A stretch of DNA of 32,625 nucleotides from a virus, in IMG/VR virus record IMGVR_UViG_3300044616_000756, positions 1-32,625 of that record; one strand, written 5' to 3'. Under the pieces are notes generated by a model. It was not told the DNA's origin. It did no database searches and was given only the letters and a program-made list of their open reading frames with translations. Numbering within the stretch: the stretch's first letter is position 1; every line of letters begins with the position of its first letter. Made by a program: the position numbers and the translations under genes. Shown piece by piece: positions 1 to 4,935 of this stretch.

Positions 1-127
1 CGGACGCGTTCCCGATGAACGTGTCCCCGTACCATCGCCCCAGTTTGGACTGGCTCCACCGGCGGAACTCCTTGGCCGTCCACCCCAGTTCATTCGCCGC
101 CCGTAGGATCGCCCTATCCGCCCGACG
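1..127. repeat. 127-bp direct terminal repeat (circle joint)
   Basis: Bases 1-127 are identical to 32499-32625, seen directly. An exact overlap of 127 bases is the usual mark of an assembler closing a circular or circularly permuted sequence with a k-mer of that size. The joint falls inside a coding frame that stays open across it. This fits a circle of about 32,498 bp better than true short terminal repeats, though the latter cannot be excluded. Confidence 0.9.
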
Positions 128-211
128 GCGAGCGCGAGCGGTGATGTAGGTTCGAGCCGCCCCGTATCCCCAACGGGTCGAGCCGAAGTCGCGTTCGGTG
201 CGCGCCTTCAC
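1..211 (-). CDS. Hypothetical protein, start portion of a gene that crosses the circle joint
   Basis: A GTG start at 211-209 overlaps the TGA of the upstream gene (GTGA). The frame stays open to base 1 and continues at 32498 down to a TAA at 32412-32410, giving a protein of about 99 residues once the ends are joined. It is basic and helical in its first half (about eight arginines near RARRRADRAILRAANELGW, WTAKEFRRW) and ends FWEYYAAENLD. I recognise no family. The overlaps on both sides place it in one translation-coupled run from the 707-411 gene through the ParB-like gene. It could be a small nucleic-acid-binding protein, but that is only inferred from composition. Confidence 0.7.
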   Translation of the reverse strand, partial: MKARTERDFGSTRWGYGAARTYITARARRRADRAILRAANELGWTAKEFRRWSQSKLGRWYGDTFIGNAS

Positions 212-414
212 TTGGCCACCCCGGACACGATGGGTTCGCCGTCCAAACTGGTTCTGCACGAAAAGCATCGCGGCGTGTCCTCGTTCACGTCGGGCGAATA
301 GAGCGCGTCCATGGTGTCGTCGTCGTTGTTGCGCTTCGCGCACGGAATGCACAGCACGATCCCCGCGATCGTGTCCGCGTATCCGACTAGGGTGATTCCC
401 GATCCGGTGTTCAC
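208..414 (-). CDS. Small zinc-ribbon-like protein (68 aa)
   Basis: The GTG start at 414 overlaps the stop of the preceding gene (GTGA), and the same arrangement is repeated at its own 3' end. The protein has two CxxC knuckles, CIPC near residue 22 and CFSC near residue 50, separated by an acidic stretch (NNDDD). This is the usual layout of a four-cysteine zinc ribbon. Small zinc ribbons are common in phages and often act in nucleic-acid binding or translation control. In phage Mu a zinc-finger protein, Com, activates translation of mom. The position three genes upstream of a Mom-like gene makes a Com-like role conceivable, but there is no sequence evidence for it. Confidence 0.72.
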   Translation of the reverse strand: MNTGSGITLVGYADTIAGIVLCIPCAKRNNDDDTMDALYSPDVNEDTPRCFSCRTSLDGEPIVSGVAK

Positions 415-707
415 TTGGCCACCGTGCCAATCACCACGATCGCATCCACAAGGCCCGTGAAGTAGCCGTGTACGGCGTGAACAGCGTATCCCGCCGATTC
501 CAACGTGGTGCGGTATTCGTTGAGTTTGGCGGCGTGTTCTGTCGTCCCGTTGTTCGGCCCGTAGCATTCAACGCGCACGTTCCCGGACGGCGTTGTCGCG
601 ACGATGAACCCAGGGGTCCGGCGACCCGCGCCCCGGATCATTCCCGCGGTGCGTGTCGAACGTGTGTGATTCGTTCCCAACGTTTTCGAGATTGTGTTCG
701 CGTTCAT
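411..707 (-). CDS. Hypothetical protein, first gene of the late unit (98 aa)
   Basis: The start is chosen at the ATG at 707 because an AGGAGG ribosome site lies directly upstream, inside a leader shared with the 10434 gene. The longer open frame reaching back to 1133 crosses the promoter and terminator and is not credible. The N-terminus is basic (SKTLGTNHTRSTR, RGAGRR). The rest looks like a compact alpha/beta fold with an Asn/Gly loop (YGPNNGTTEHAAKLNEYRT) and a hydrophobic tail. I do not recognise a family. It is followed without a gap by the zinc-ribbon gene. Confidence 0.75.
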   Translation of the reverse strand: MNANTISKTLGTNHTRSTRTAGMIRGAGRRTPGFIVATTPSGNVRVECYGPNNGTTEHAAKLNEYRTTLESAGYAVHAVHGYFTGLVDAIVVIGTVAK

Positions 708-713
708 TCTTCG

Positions 714-745
714 CCTCCTGTTGTTCACGGGGGACATCCCCGATC
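714..745 (-). promoter_or_regulatory. Shared leader (5' UTR) with hairpin and AGGAGG site, copy 1
   Basis: Thirty-two bases here are identical to 10443-10474. The block contains an inverted repeat with arms CGGGG and CCCCG and, next to it, the AGGAGG ribosome site of the 707 gene. Identity over the whole leader at the heads of two different units suggests common control, either by a repressor binding the inverted repeat or by a leader RNA structure. Confidence 0.7.
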
Positions 746-752
746 CGAGGAG

Positions 753-781
753 ATTGTGGAACGGGCGTTCCCGCTCGTCAA
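753..781 (-). promoter_or_regulatory. Late-unit promoter (TTGACG / CACAAT, 17-bp spacer)
   Basis: On the minus strand TTGACG (781-776) is followed after 17 bases by CACAAT (758-753), a good match to a sigma-70/SigA promoter. The spacer holds a perfect palindrome with arms GGAACG and CGTTCC (758-771). The second promoter at about 10482-10511 shows the same -35 and the same ACGCCCGTTC spacer core. Transcription would run into the 707 gene and on to the terminase and head genes. Confidence 0.65.
758..771. promoter_or_regulatory. Candidate operator palindrome in the promoter spacer
   Basis: GGAACGGGCGTTCC has perfect six-base arms around GG and sits between the -35 and -10 boxes, where a bound dimer would block RNA polymerase. 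The equivalent sequence at the second promoter is a degenerate version with two arm mismatches. Confidence 0.45.
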
Positions 782-789
782 GTCCCCCA

Positions 790-803
790 CCGAACCGGTT
801 CGG
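790..803. promoter_or_regulatory. 14-bp perfect palindrome upstream of the late promoter
   Basis: CCGAACCGGTTCGG is a perfect palindrome lying about 9 bp upstream of the -35 box. It is absent from the otherwise similar early promoter, so it could be a late-specific activator or repressor site. Confidence 0.4.
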
Positions 804-819
804 CCCACCAAATCCGAAT

Positions 820-851
820 AACCCCCCCACGCGCACGCGTGCCAGGGGGTT
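820..851 (-). terminator. Hairpin terminator after the HNH gene
   Basis: The arms AACCCCC and GGGGGTT enclose a second stem, CACGCG/CGCGTG. On the minus strand the hairpin is followed by TTATT, a short T-rich tail. It lies between the end of the HNH gene (889) and the late promoter, as expected for insulation of the two transcripts. Confidence 0.55.
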
Positions 852-888
852 GGATGTAGCGGTCGGAACCCCCCGAACTTGTCGCCCC

Positions 889-1182
889 CTACCCCCTTGA
901 ACGGCGGGTCTTCCCGTGGCGGTGGTGGCACGGCGAGCACAGGGGCCGGAGATTCGACGGGTGATCCGAACCGCCCAGGGAGCGGGGGGTGATGTGATCG
1001 ACGTGGAGTGGAACCCCAGACACGCCACACAGCGCGCACCATGGGAACCGCTCCCGAACCTCACGGGACAACTGGGTCCAGGCGTAGCCGTAGCCCGCCC
1101 GCTTTCGGTGATCGGGGAGCGTGTGGAACTCACACCGCGAACCGGTGGATGGTCGTCCGCATTCGATACAGGGCCGCCGCAT
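889..1182 (-). CDS. HNH endonuclease (97 aa)
   Basis: The protein contains a complete HNH core: CALC at residues 49-52, HVDH at 60-63, SNLRPLC with Asn77, and CSPCHH at 82-87. An extra N-terminal zinc knuckle (CIEC near 5-8 and a Cys at 17) is common in phage HNH proteins of this size. Such enzymes nick or cut DNA, and in siphophages an HNH protein next to the terminase often helps packaging. On the circle this gene lies upstream of the terminase, separated by a terminator and promoter. The ATG at 1182 has a G-rich ribosome site (GGGGGGA). It is divergent from the metallopeptidase gene, with only 11 bp between the starts. Confidence 0.9.
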   Translation of the reverse strand: MRRPCIECGRPSTGSRCEFHTLPDHRKRAGYGYAWTQLSREVRERFPWCALCGVSGVPLHVDHITPRSLGGSDHPSNLRPLCSPCHHRHGKTRRSRG

Positions 1183-1187
1183 ACAAT
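1182..1187 (+). promoter_or_regulatory. -10 box for a leaderless transcript
   Basis: TACAAT lies 6 bp before the GTG at 1194, the spacing expected when transcription starts at or next to the start codon. No convincing -35 box is present, so this is a weak call. Confidence 0.35.
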
Positions 1188-1193
1188 CCCCCC

Positions 1194-1655
1194 GTGATTC
1201 GTGTGATTGTTCCCAATGATAAGCCCGACACGGCGGTTCGCCGGTGGTCGTCCGTGCTTGCGTTCACCAAGCGCGTGGCCAAAGCCGAGCGCATCGTCCT
1301 AGACGAGATCCGACTCCATCATCACCCCAAGGGGTCGATCGCGTGTTTTGATGCCGAAGCATCCTGGGAAGATCATTGGATCGCGTTTTGTGGTGGCCAG
1401 AACCGTGAGACGGCTCTACACGAACTGGCTCACCTAGTCGTCGAAGACTACCATTCGAAGACGTGGGCGACGGCGTTGATGGCCCTTCATCGCGCCTATC
1501 TTCCACCCGCTCGGTGTCGTCGGGCGGATCGTGTGTTGGCCATTGAATACCGTTCGGCTCGTCCCCTATACGCGGCGCGTTATGGGGAGAACCCACCACC
1601 GTTCAAGTCGGACAAGACAGCGCGACGGCGCGCACGGCGACCGCGAAGGTGGTGA
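1194..1655 (+). CDS. Zinc metallopeptidase-like protein, only rightward gene (153 aa)
   Basis: The GTG start at 1194 leaves almost no leader after a TACAAT box at 1182-1187, so the mRNA is probably leaderless. No ribosome site is visible. The protein carries HELAH at residues 76-80 (HExxH, two zinc ligands and the catalytic Glu). His87 and a W-x(6)-LHRAYL helix follow, resembling SprT/WLM-type small gluzincins, in which the third ligand lies downstream. The C-terminus is strongly basic (RRRARRPRRW) and may bind nucleic acid. It faces the early unit tail to tail. The function is unknown; a protease acting on DNA-bound or host proteins is an inference. The reading frame and motif make it a real gene despite its lone orientation. 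Confidence 0.72.
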   Translation: MIRVIVPNDKPDTAVRRWSSVLAFTKRVAKAERIVLDEIRLHHHPKGSIACFDAEASWEDHWIAFCGGQNRETALHELAHLVVEDYHSKTWATALMALHRAYLPPARCRRADRVLAIEYRSARPLYAARYGENPPPFKSDKTARRRARRPRRW

Positions 1656-1727
1656 AGGCGGAGGGGAGTCGAACCCCTCGTGTCCCCCGTCAATCGTCCA
1701 GGACGACAGGGGCGACCGCGCGCCCTC
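1648..1727 (-). other. Convergent intergenic hairpin cluster with a tRNA-like 3' end
   Basis: Between the convergent gene ends, the minus strand holds a T-arm-like hairpin (GAGGGG, loop TTCGACT, CCCCTC), then CGCCTTC, A and CCA. GAGGGCG at 1727-1721 could pair with CGCCTTC as an acceptor stem. The middle part does not form a D-arm or a usable anticodon loop. Instead it folds as GGGCG/CGCCC and CCCCTGTC/GACGGGGG hairpins, and the T-stem is one pair too long. A two-way terminator or a decayed tRNA are the likeliest explanations. Confidence 0.35.
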
Positions 1728-1736
1728 GTTGAAAGT

Positions 1737-2216
1737 CTACCAGTCCCCTGGTTGGATCGGGTTGGAACACATCGACAGCGGCGACACGTCGCGAAGCGGG
1801 CATTGCCGGTCTGGGCATCCGATTTGCTTGGCGGCTTCATCCGTGTCCGCGTCCACGCATTCCCGGCACATCCGACGAACGGCCACGCGGAACATCCGCA
1901 ACTCCGCGGACGACTGTTCGGATCGCTCTGGGGCCACGATGATCGTCTTCCCGCCGTGATACGGGTTCGATTGGGCCACCTCGATCAATCGTTGGAGGAT
2001 CTCCAAGTCGCCCGCCTTGACGCGAATGCGACCGGCGACGCGTTCCCGCATCCACGAGGTGGGGAGGCCAAGCGATTCGTGGGCGTAGGCGACCCCAGAC
2101 AGCGCGCGCGAATCACCACGCGCCCGTCGCACCATCTCCACAAAGATTTTCGCCTCTGGGGTGGTGAGGTTGGCCGCGCTCCGTTGATCCCGATCCAGTC
2201 GATTCGGTTGAACCAT
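1737..2216 (-). CDS. Cysteine-rich hypothetical protein, last gene of the early unit (159 aa)
   Basis: The ATG at 2216 is used; no strong ribosome site is visible and the preceding gene ends 30 bp upstream. The first 110 residues look helical (TPEAKIFVEMVRRARG, GDLEILQRLIEVAQ). The C-terminal part has five cysteines in CRECVD, IGCPDRQC, PLRDV and MCSN. This pattern resembles the CxxC...C...CPL metal-binding tails found on several phage proteins. No enzymatic motif is visible. A zinc-stabilised nucleic-acid-binding protein is possible. Confidence 0.7.
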   Translation of the reverse strand: MVQPNRLDRDQRSAANLTTPEAKIFVEMVRRARGDSRALSGVAYAHESLGLPTSWMRERVAGRIRVKAGDLEILQRLIEVAQSNPYHGGKTIIVAPERSEQSSAELRMFRVAVRRMCRECVDADTDEAAKQIGCPDRQCPLRDVSPLSMCSNPIQPGDW

Positions 2217-2245
2217 AGGCGGAACAATACCGCGAATCGGCCAAT

Positions 2246-2749
2246 CTAGGGGAGCACCTCGACGATCACGGGTTGAATCCCACGGCCGAACGACGCGCCA
2301 CCGGCGATCGCCTTCCATGCGACTGGGGCAAGGTCGATGAGTGAACCACCCACACACGCGCATTCATCCACCACCCAGGCGACGATCGCGATCCCGGTGT
2401 TGGGGTTCGACACGATGACGCGGTAGGGTTCCCATCCCCATTTGAACATCCGCACCGCGCGGAGTTGGGGCGAAGCGGCGGCGTAGTAGACGAACGGCGC
2501 GCCGTCCTGGTGGTACTTGGCGGCGTTCTTGCGTGGGGACTGGGTGAACCACGCGTGGTTGCGGGTCGCGTCATAGAACGTCGCGAACCCCGCTAGGGTC
2601 GGGAACGCGGTCGATGGCGCGGGGGTTGGCTCTATGGTCGGGATTGGGGTTGGGGAGGGCGTAGCGTTGGGCGTTGGGGCCACAGCGTGGAAGGCTAGGA
2701 GCGCGACAGACACGGACAGCGACAGAAGGGCCACCGCTAGGATCCTCAT
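2246..2749 (-). CDS. Secreted RlpA-like double-psi beta-barrel protein (167 aa)
   Basis: Residues 1-21 form a signal peptide or anchor (MRILAVALLSLSVSVALLAF). A Pro/Thr-rich linker covers 25-48. From about 53 the protein follows the double-psi beta-barrel plan of RlpA/expansin-like proteins: GFATFYDA, a YRVIVSNPNTG strand, VVDECA with Asp128, IDLAPVAWKAI with Asp139, and a closing QPVIVEVLP strand. RlpA family members are peptidoglycan-cleaving or -binding envelope proteins. The gene starts with an ATGA overlap. Export suggests a role in modifying the host wall during infection or release. Its place in the early rather than the lysis unit is unusual. Confidence 0.72.
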   Translation of the reverse strand: MRILAVALLSLSVSVALLAFHAVAPTPNATPSPTPIPTIEPTPAPSTAFPTLAGFATFYDATRNHAWFTQSPRKNAAKYHQDGAPFVYYAAASPQLRAVRMFKWGWEPYRVIVSNPNTGIAIVAWVVDECACVGGSLIDLAPVAWKAIAGGASFGRGIQPVIVEVLP

Positions 2750-2949
2750 CGGATCTCCACGTGCCGATCATCCACCGCGCGGTTCAACCCATCGAATGCC
2801 CGAACGATGTCGATCGCAACGTCCATCGCTTCCACGAACCCACGCTTGAACTCTGGGGCATCCCGGAGCGTCCGCTCGGCGATCCCGCGGGCCTCGTGGA
2901 GGGCGATGATCACGTCTTCCCGCGTCTTGGGCCGTGGATCACGCTTCAT
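2746..2949 (-). CDS. Small helical hypothetical protein (67 aa)
   Basis: The ATG at 2949 lies inside the end of the upstream nuclease gene (11-bp overlap) and the stop overlaps the next start. The protein is charged and predicted to be all-alpha (REDVIIALHEARGIAERTLR, GFVEAMDVAIDIVRAFDGL). No family is recognised. Tight coupling to both neighbours supports it as a real gene. Confidence 0.65.
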   Translation of the reverse strand: MKRDPRPKTREDVIIALHEARGIAERTLRDAPEFKRGFVEAMDVAIDIVRAFDGLNRAVDDRHVEIR

Positions 2950-3325
2950 TGTCGGACCCGTCTGGGTTCCCGTACCACGAGACGAAGTCGTCAAGGTCGA
3001 TCACCACGAGCGTTCGACGCTTCACGCCCGCCCCCGGTGAGTCGCCCAGGATGACGACGCGTAGTTGATCGGCGCGGGTGGGGAGCGATCGCAACCACCC
3101 GTCAATCCGTTCGGGGAACGAACCGCCCACCTTGCATTGGGCCACGAGCCACCCTGGGGCTTCCACATCGACTTTCGTCCCCATCCAACCGGTGCGACGC
3201 GCCCCGCCACCCAGACGGCGAGCCACTTCCAGTTCGAACGAGTTCCCGCGGGCGCGAGCGCGTCGCCCCCGGCGGGATTTGACGGCGTTCGCATCGTCGA
3301 TCGCGAGGTCCTTCACCTTGCCCAT
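2939..3325 (-). CDS. PD-(D/E)XK-type nuclease, resolvase-like (128 aa)
   Basis: The protein starts with a basic stretch (KSRRGRRARARG) followed by the nuclease order GNSFELEVARRL (acidic residue near 31), R44-TGWMGTKVDV with Asp53, and VAQCK (63-65) as the Q/ExK motif. This is the layout of Holliday-junction-resolvase and VRR-like nucleases of the PD-(D/E)XK fold. The Gln in place of Glu is tolerated in several such families. The start at 3325 is in a TGATG overlap. It probably resolves branched DNA before packaging, or acts with the recombination proteins upstream. Confidence 0.7.
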   Translation of the reverse strand: MGKVKDLAIDDANAVKSRRGRRARARGNSFELEVARRLGGGARRTGWMGTKVDVEAPGWLVAQCKVGGSFPERIDGWLRSLPTRADQLRVVILGDSPGAGVKRRTLVVIDLDDFVSWYGNPDGSDNEA

Positions 3326-3516
3326 CACGCACCACCCTTGGCCGTGCGGTCTTTTTTGGCCCATCCGCCGCCCTTGAATAGGACAGCGGGAGCGCTCCAT
3401 CGAATCACCATTGGCGCGTCGCACTTCCAACACGTGGGGACGGTGTTCGAATCGAACGACCGAACGATCGTCTCCATCGTCTCGCATTGGGCGCACTCAA
3501 ACTCGAAGATCGGCAT
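3325..3516 (-). CDS. FmdB-family zinc ribbon protein (63 aa)
   Basis: The sequence follows the FmdB/CxxC regulatory pattern closely: MPIFEFECAQC at the N-terminus, a second knuckle CWKC near residue 29, then RWSAPAVLFKGGGW. The family is widespread in bacteria and actinophages and is thought to be regulatory. Its exact role in phages is unknown. The start is in a TGATG overlap with the preceding gene, and the stop overlaps the start of the nuclease gene. Confidence 0.85.
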   Translation of the reverse strand: MPIFEFECAQCETMETIVRSFDSNTVPTCWKCDAPMVIRWSAPAVLFKGGGWAKKDRTAKGGA

Positions 3517-3713
3517 CACTTGCCCCCCGCGAATAGGTGGGCGCGATGGACCCACGTGTACCCCGACCGGCGACTGGAATCCACCCACCAAATCGTCCGA
3601 CAACGGGACGCGTCCGCGTTCTTCTGGATGTCCTGGCCACAGGATGCACAGGGGCGGACGGTCCACGATGGAGCCTTCCGCGGCCCGCCGCCTGTTTTCT
3701 TCACACCCGCCAT
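3516..3713 (-). CDS. Small zinc-finger-like hypothetical protein (65 aa)
   Basis: The ATG at 3713 follows the preceding stop by 9 bp. The protein has CASC near residue 22 and a further Cys, with Trp/His-rich content after it (TIWWVDSSRRSGYTWVHRAH). The CxxC suggests one zinc-binding knuckle. No family is recognised. It is adjacent to and coupled with the FmdB-type protein, so the two zinc proteins may be co-expressed. Confidence 0.6.
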   Translation of the reverse strand: MAGVKKTGGGPRKAPSWTVRPCASCGQDIQKNADASRCRTIWWVDSSRRSGYTWVHRAHLFAGGK

Positions 3714-3722
3714 TGGCCCATC

Positions 3723-4055
3723 CTACCCGACGAGGCGGTACAGCGCGGGGGCGTGATACCCGGTGGACGGTTCCTCGACATGGACTAGTTCGACGAAGTG
3801 GAGCCGCGCGAAGATGTCCGCGATCTCCTTGTTCTCCGACCAGTATTTGAGGAAGAACTCGCCCGCGGCCAGTTGCTCATCCGTGTTGGACGACAGCGTG
3901 GCGTAGGGTTCGCCGGTGTCCGAGATCACGGCGCGGACCGCCGTGTTCCCGTTGGCGTAGCATCCCCGCTCGACGCGGAGCCGAACGCCTTCGGTGTCGC
4001 CCGCCGCCTGGTAGACGAACTCCCCCAATGGAACCCAGAGCCCCTCGTACGTCAT
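3723..4055 (-). CDS. Hypothetical protein, DUF4313-like pattern (110 aa)
   Basis: The start at 4055 overlaps the upstream stop (ATGA). The protein begins MTYEGLWVPLGEFVYQ and continues with CYANGNTAVRAVISDTGE, PYATLSSNTDEQ, FFLKYWSENKEI and a C-terminal strand-rich end. This order (small-molecule-like beta sheet, 'Y-x-TLS-x-N' and 'K-x-WSEN') resembles DUF4313-type plasmid and phage proteins. The resemblance is from memory and not firm. No catalytic residues are evident. Confidence 0.7.
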   Translation of the reverse strand: MTYEGLWVPLGEFVYQAAGDTEGVRLRVERGCYANGNTAVRAVISDTGEPYATLSSNTDEQLAAGEFFLKYWSENKEIADIFARLHFVELVHVEEPSTGYHAPALYRLVG

Positions 4056-4390
4056 CGCACGCCTCCATTCACGATGATCCCGCGCGCCACCCCTGGGGTG
4101 CGCTTGATCTTGCCGCCATTGGCCAGTTCGACGATCGCCTTTTGGATCGTTGAATGGCCACATCCCAGTTCGGTCGCGAGATCCCGCACCGTGGGCGCGT
4201 ATCCCGTCCGCTTCACAAATGCCCGGATCGCGTCCAGGACTTCGCCGGTTGCGATTGTGTTCATCGTGTCCTCCTTCCATAGTCCCGCCGCGCGGGAACA
4301 GGCGTTCGCGTCCGAGTGTACCGCTTCAACGCCCACCTCGTACAGCATCCCCAACGGGGTTCGACATACCCGACAACGTGCGACCGTCAT
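4052..4390 (-). CDS. LexA-like winged-helix DNA-binding protein with CxxC N-terminus (112 aa)
   Basis: The ATG at 4390 overlaps the previous stop (ATGA). Residues 1-42 contain CRVC. From residue 43 the sequence matches a LexA-type winged helix: EVLDAIRAFVKRTGYAPTVR, DLATELGCGHSTIQKAIVEL, then a basic wing (GGKIKRTPG). There is no LexA peptidase domain. A second in-frame ATG at 4264 has a better ribosome site (GGAGG, 5 bases away) and would give the 70-residue HTH alone. It is a candidate regulator of the early or late promoter. Confidence 0.78.
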   Translation of the reverse strand: MTVARCRVCRTPLGMLYEVGVEAVHSDANACSRAAGLWKEDTMNTIATGEVLDAIRAFVKRTGYAPTVRDLATELGCGHSTIQKAIVELANGGKIKRTPGVARGIIVNGGVR

Positions 4391-4821
4391 TCGGGGTTCT
4401 CCCACATCCATTCGACATCGAGCCCCCAGGGTCGCGTCGGGCGATCGGGATGGAGCACCATGTCGCGCGTCCAGTTGTTTTCCGACAGCGCGAGCGTGAT
4501 GATCGCGTAGTTGGCAAGGTCGATGAGCGAATCGTGGAACGTGGCCAGAGCCGCGCCGTCCATCGGATCAAGCACGATTTTCCCCGCCTCAACCCGACCG
4601 GTGAGTTGGGCCGATGCCCGCTCGATCTTGTTCCGTGCCTGTTCCAGAACCCCCGCCACGCCCGCTTCGGCGATGTTCGTTGGCCCATAGGCGCGTTGGC
4701 GTTCAACCAGGGTGGCGAACGCTTCGGCGTAATACGGCCAGAGCAAGTATTCAAAGAACGGTCGCCCCTGGGAGTCCATCAACATCGGGATCGCCGGATA
4801 GTGGTTCACCTCGTCCGTCAT
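4387..4821 (-). CDS. Hypothetical protein, possible nucleotide-modification-associated domain (144 aa)
   Basis: An AGGAGG site lies 8 bp before the ATG at 4821, and the start follows the only large gap in the early unit. The N-terminus is FFEYLLWPYYAEAFATLVER. The central region QARNKIERASAQLTG and DSLIDLANYAIITLAL resembles the all-alpha Nmad1/DUF1599 pattern associated with phages carrying modified nucleotides. That would fit a phage with a Mom-like protein, but the match is weak. It could also be an unrelated helical protein. Confidence 0.7.
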   Translation of the reverse strand: MTDEVNHYPAIPMLMDSQGRPFFEYLLWPYYAEAFATLVERQRAYGPTNIAEAGVAGVLEQARNKIERASAQLTGRVEAGKIVLDPMDGAALATFHDSLIDLANYAIITLALSENNWTRDMVLHPDRPTRPWGLDVEWMWENPE

Positions 4822-4853
4822 TTTTTTCTCCTCCTGTTTTCTATAAGTAAGAA

Positions 4854-4878
4854 TCTCTAATCTCTAATCTCTAATCTC
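4854..4878. repeat. Tandem heptamer repeat (TCTCTAA)
   Basis: Three complete TCTCTAA units plus TCTC form an AT-rich tract of a kind seen nowhere else in the window. On the minus strand it reads GAGATTA and precedes a TTATAG-containing stretch and the AGGAGG site of the 4821 gene. It may be an iteron-like protein-binding site, an AT-rich unwinding element or a transcript spacer. Confidence 0.7.
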
Positions 4879-4889
4879 GTCCGTGACGT

Positions 4890-4920
4890 GGGACGATTTG
4901 GGGACGGAGTAAATCGTCCC
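4890..4920. repeat. Perfect 10-bp inverted repeat in the early-unit gap
   Basis: GGGACGATTT (4890-4899) and AAATCGTCCC (4911-4920) are perfectly complementary around an 11-base spacer that itself contains GGGGACG. No T-tract follows in either direction, so a simple terminator is unlikely. With the adjoining heptamers it makes a compact regulatory or origin-like element in the gap 4822-4935. Confidence 0.7.
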
Positions 4921-4935
4921 CGCGACGCTACACGT

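Noticed and set aside
411-1133. 240-codon open frame extending the 411-707 gene upstream
   Set aside because: The extension runs through the terminator, the promoter and most of the HNH gene; the strong AGGAGG site marks the true start at 707.
1651-1727. Functional tRNA gene
   Set aside because: The T-arm and CCA look real, but no D-arm or anticodon loop with U33 can be formed, the T-stem has an extra pair and competing hairpins exist.
3065-3850. Long open frame on the plus strand
   Set aside because: It lies opposite four well-supported minus-strand genes (nuclease, FmdB and neighbours), has biased Pro/Arg/His composition and no ribosome site; it is a shadow of GC-rich coding DNA.
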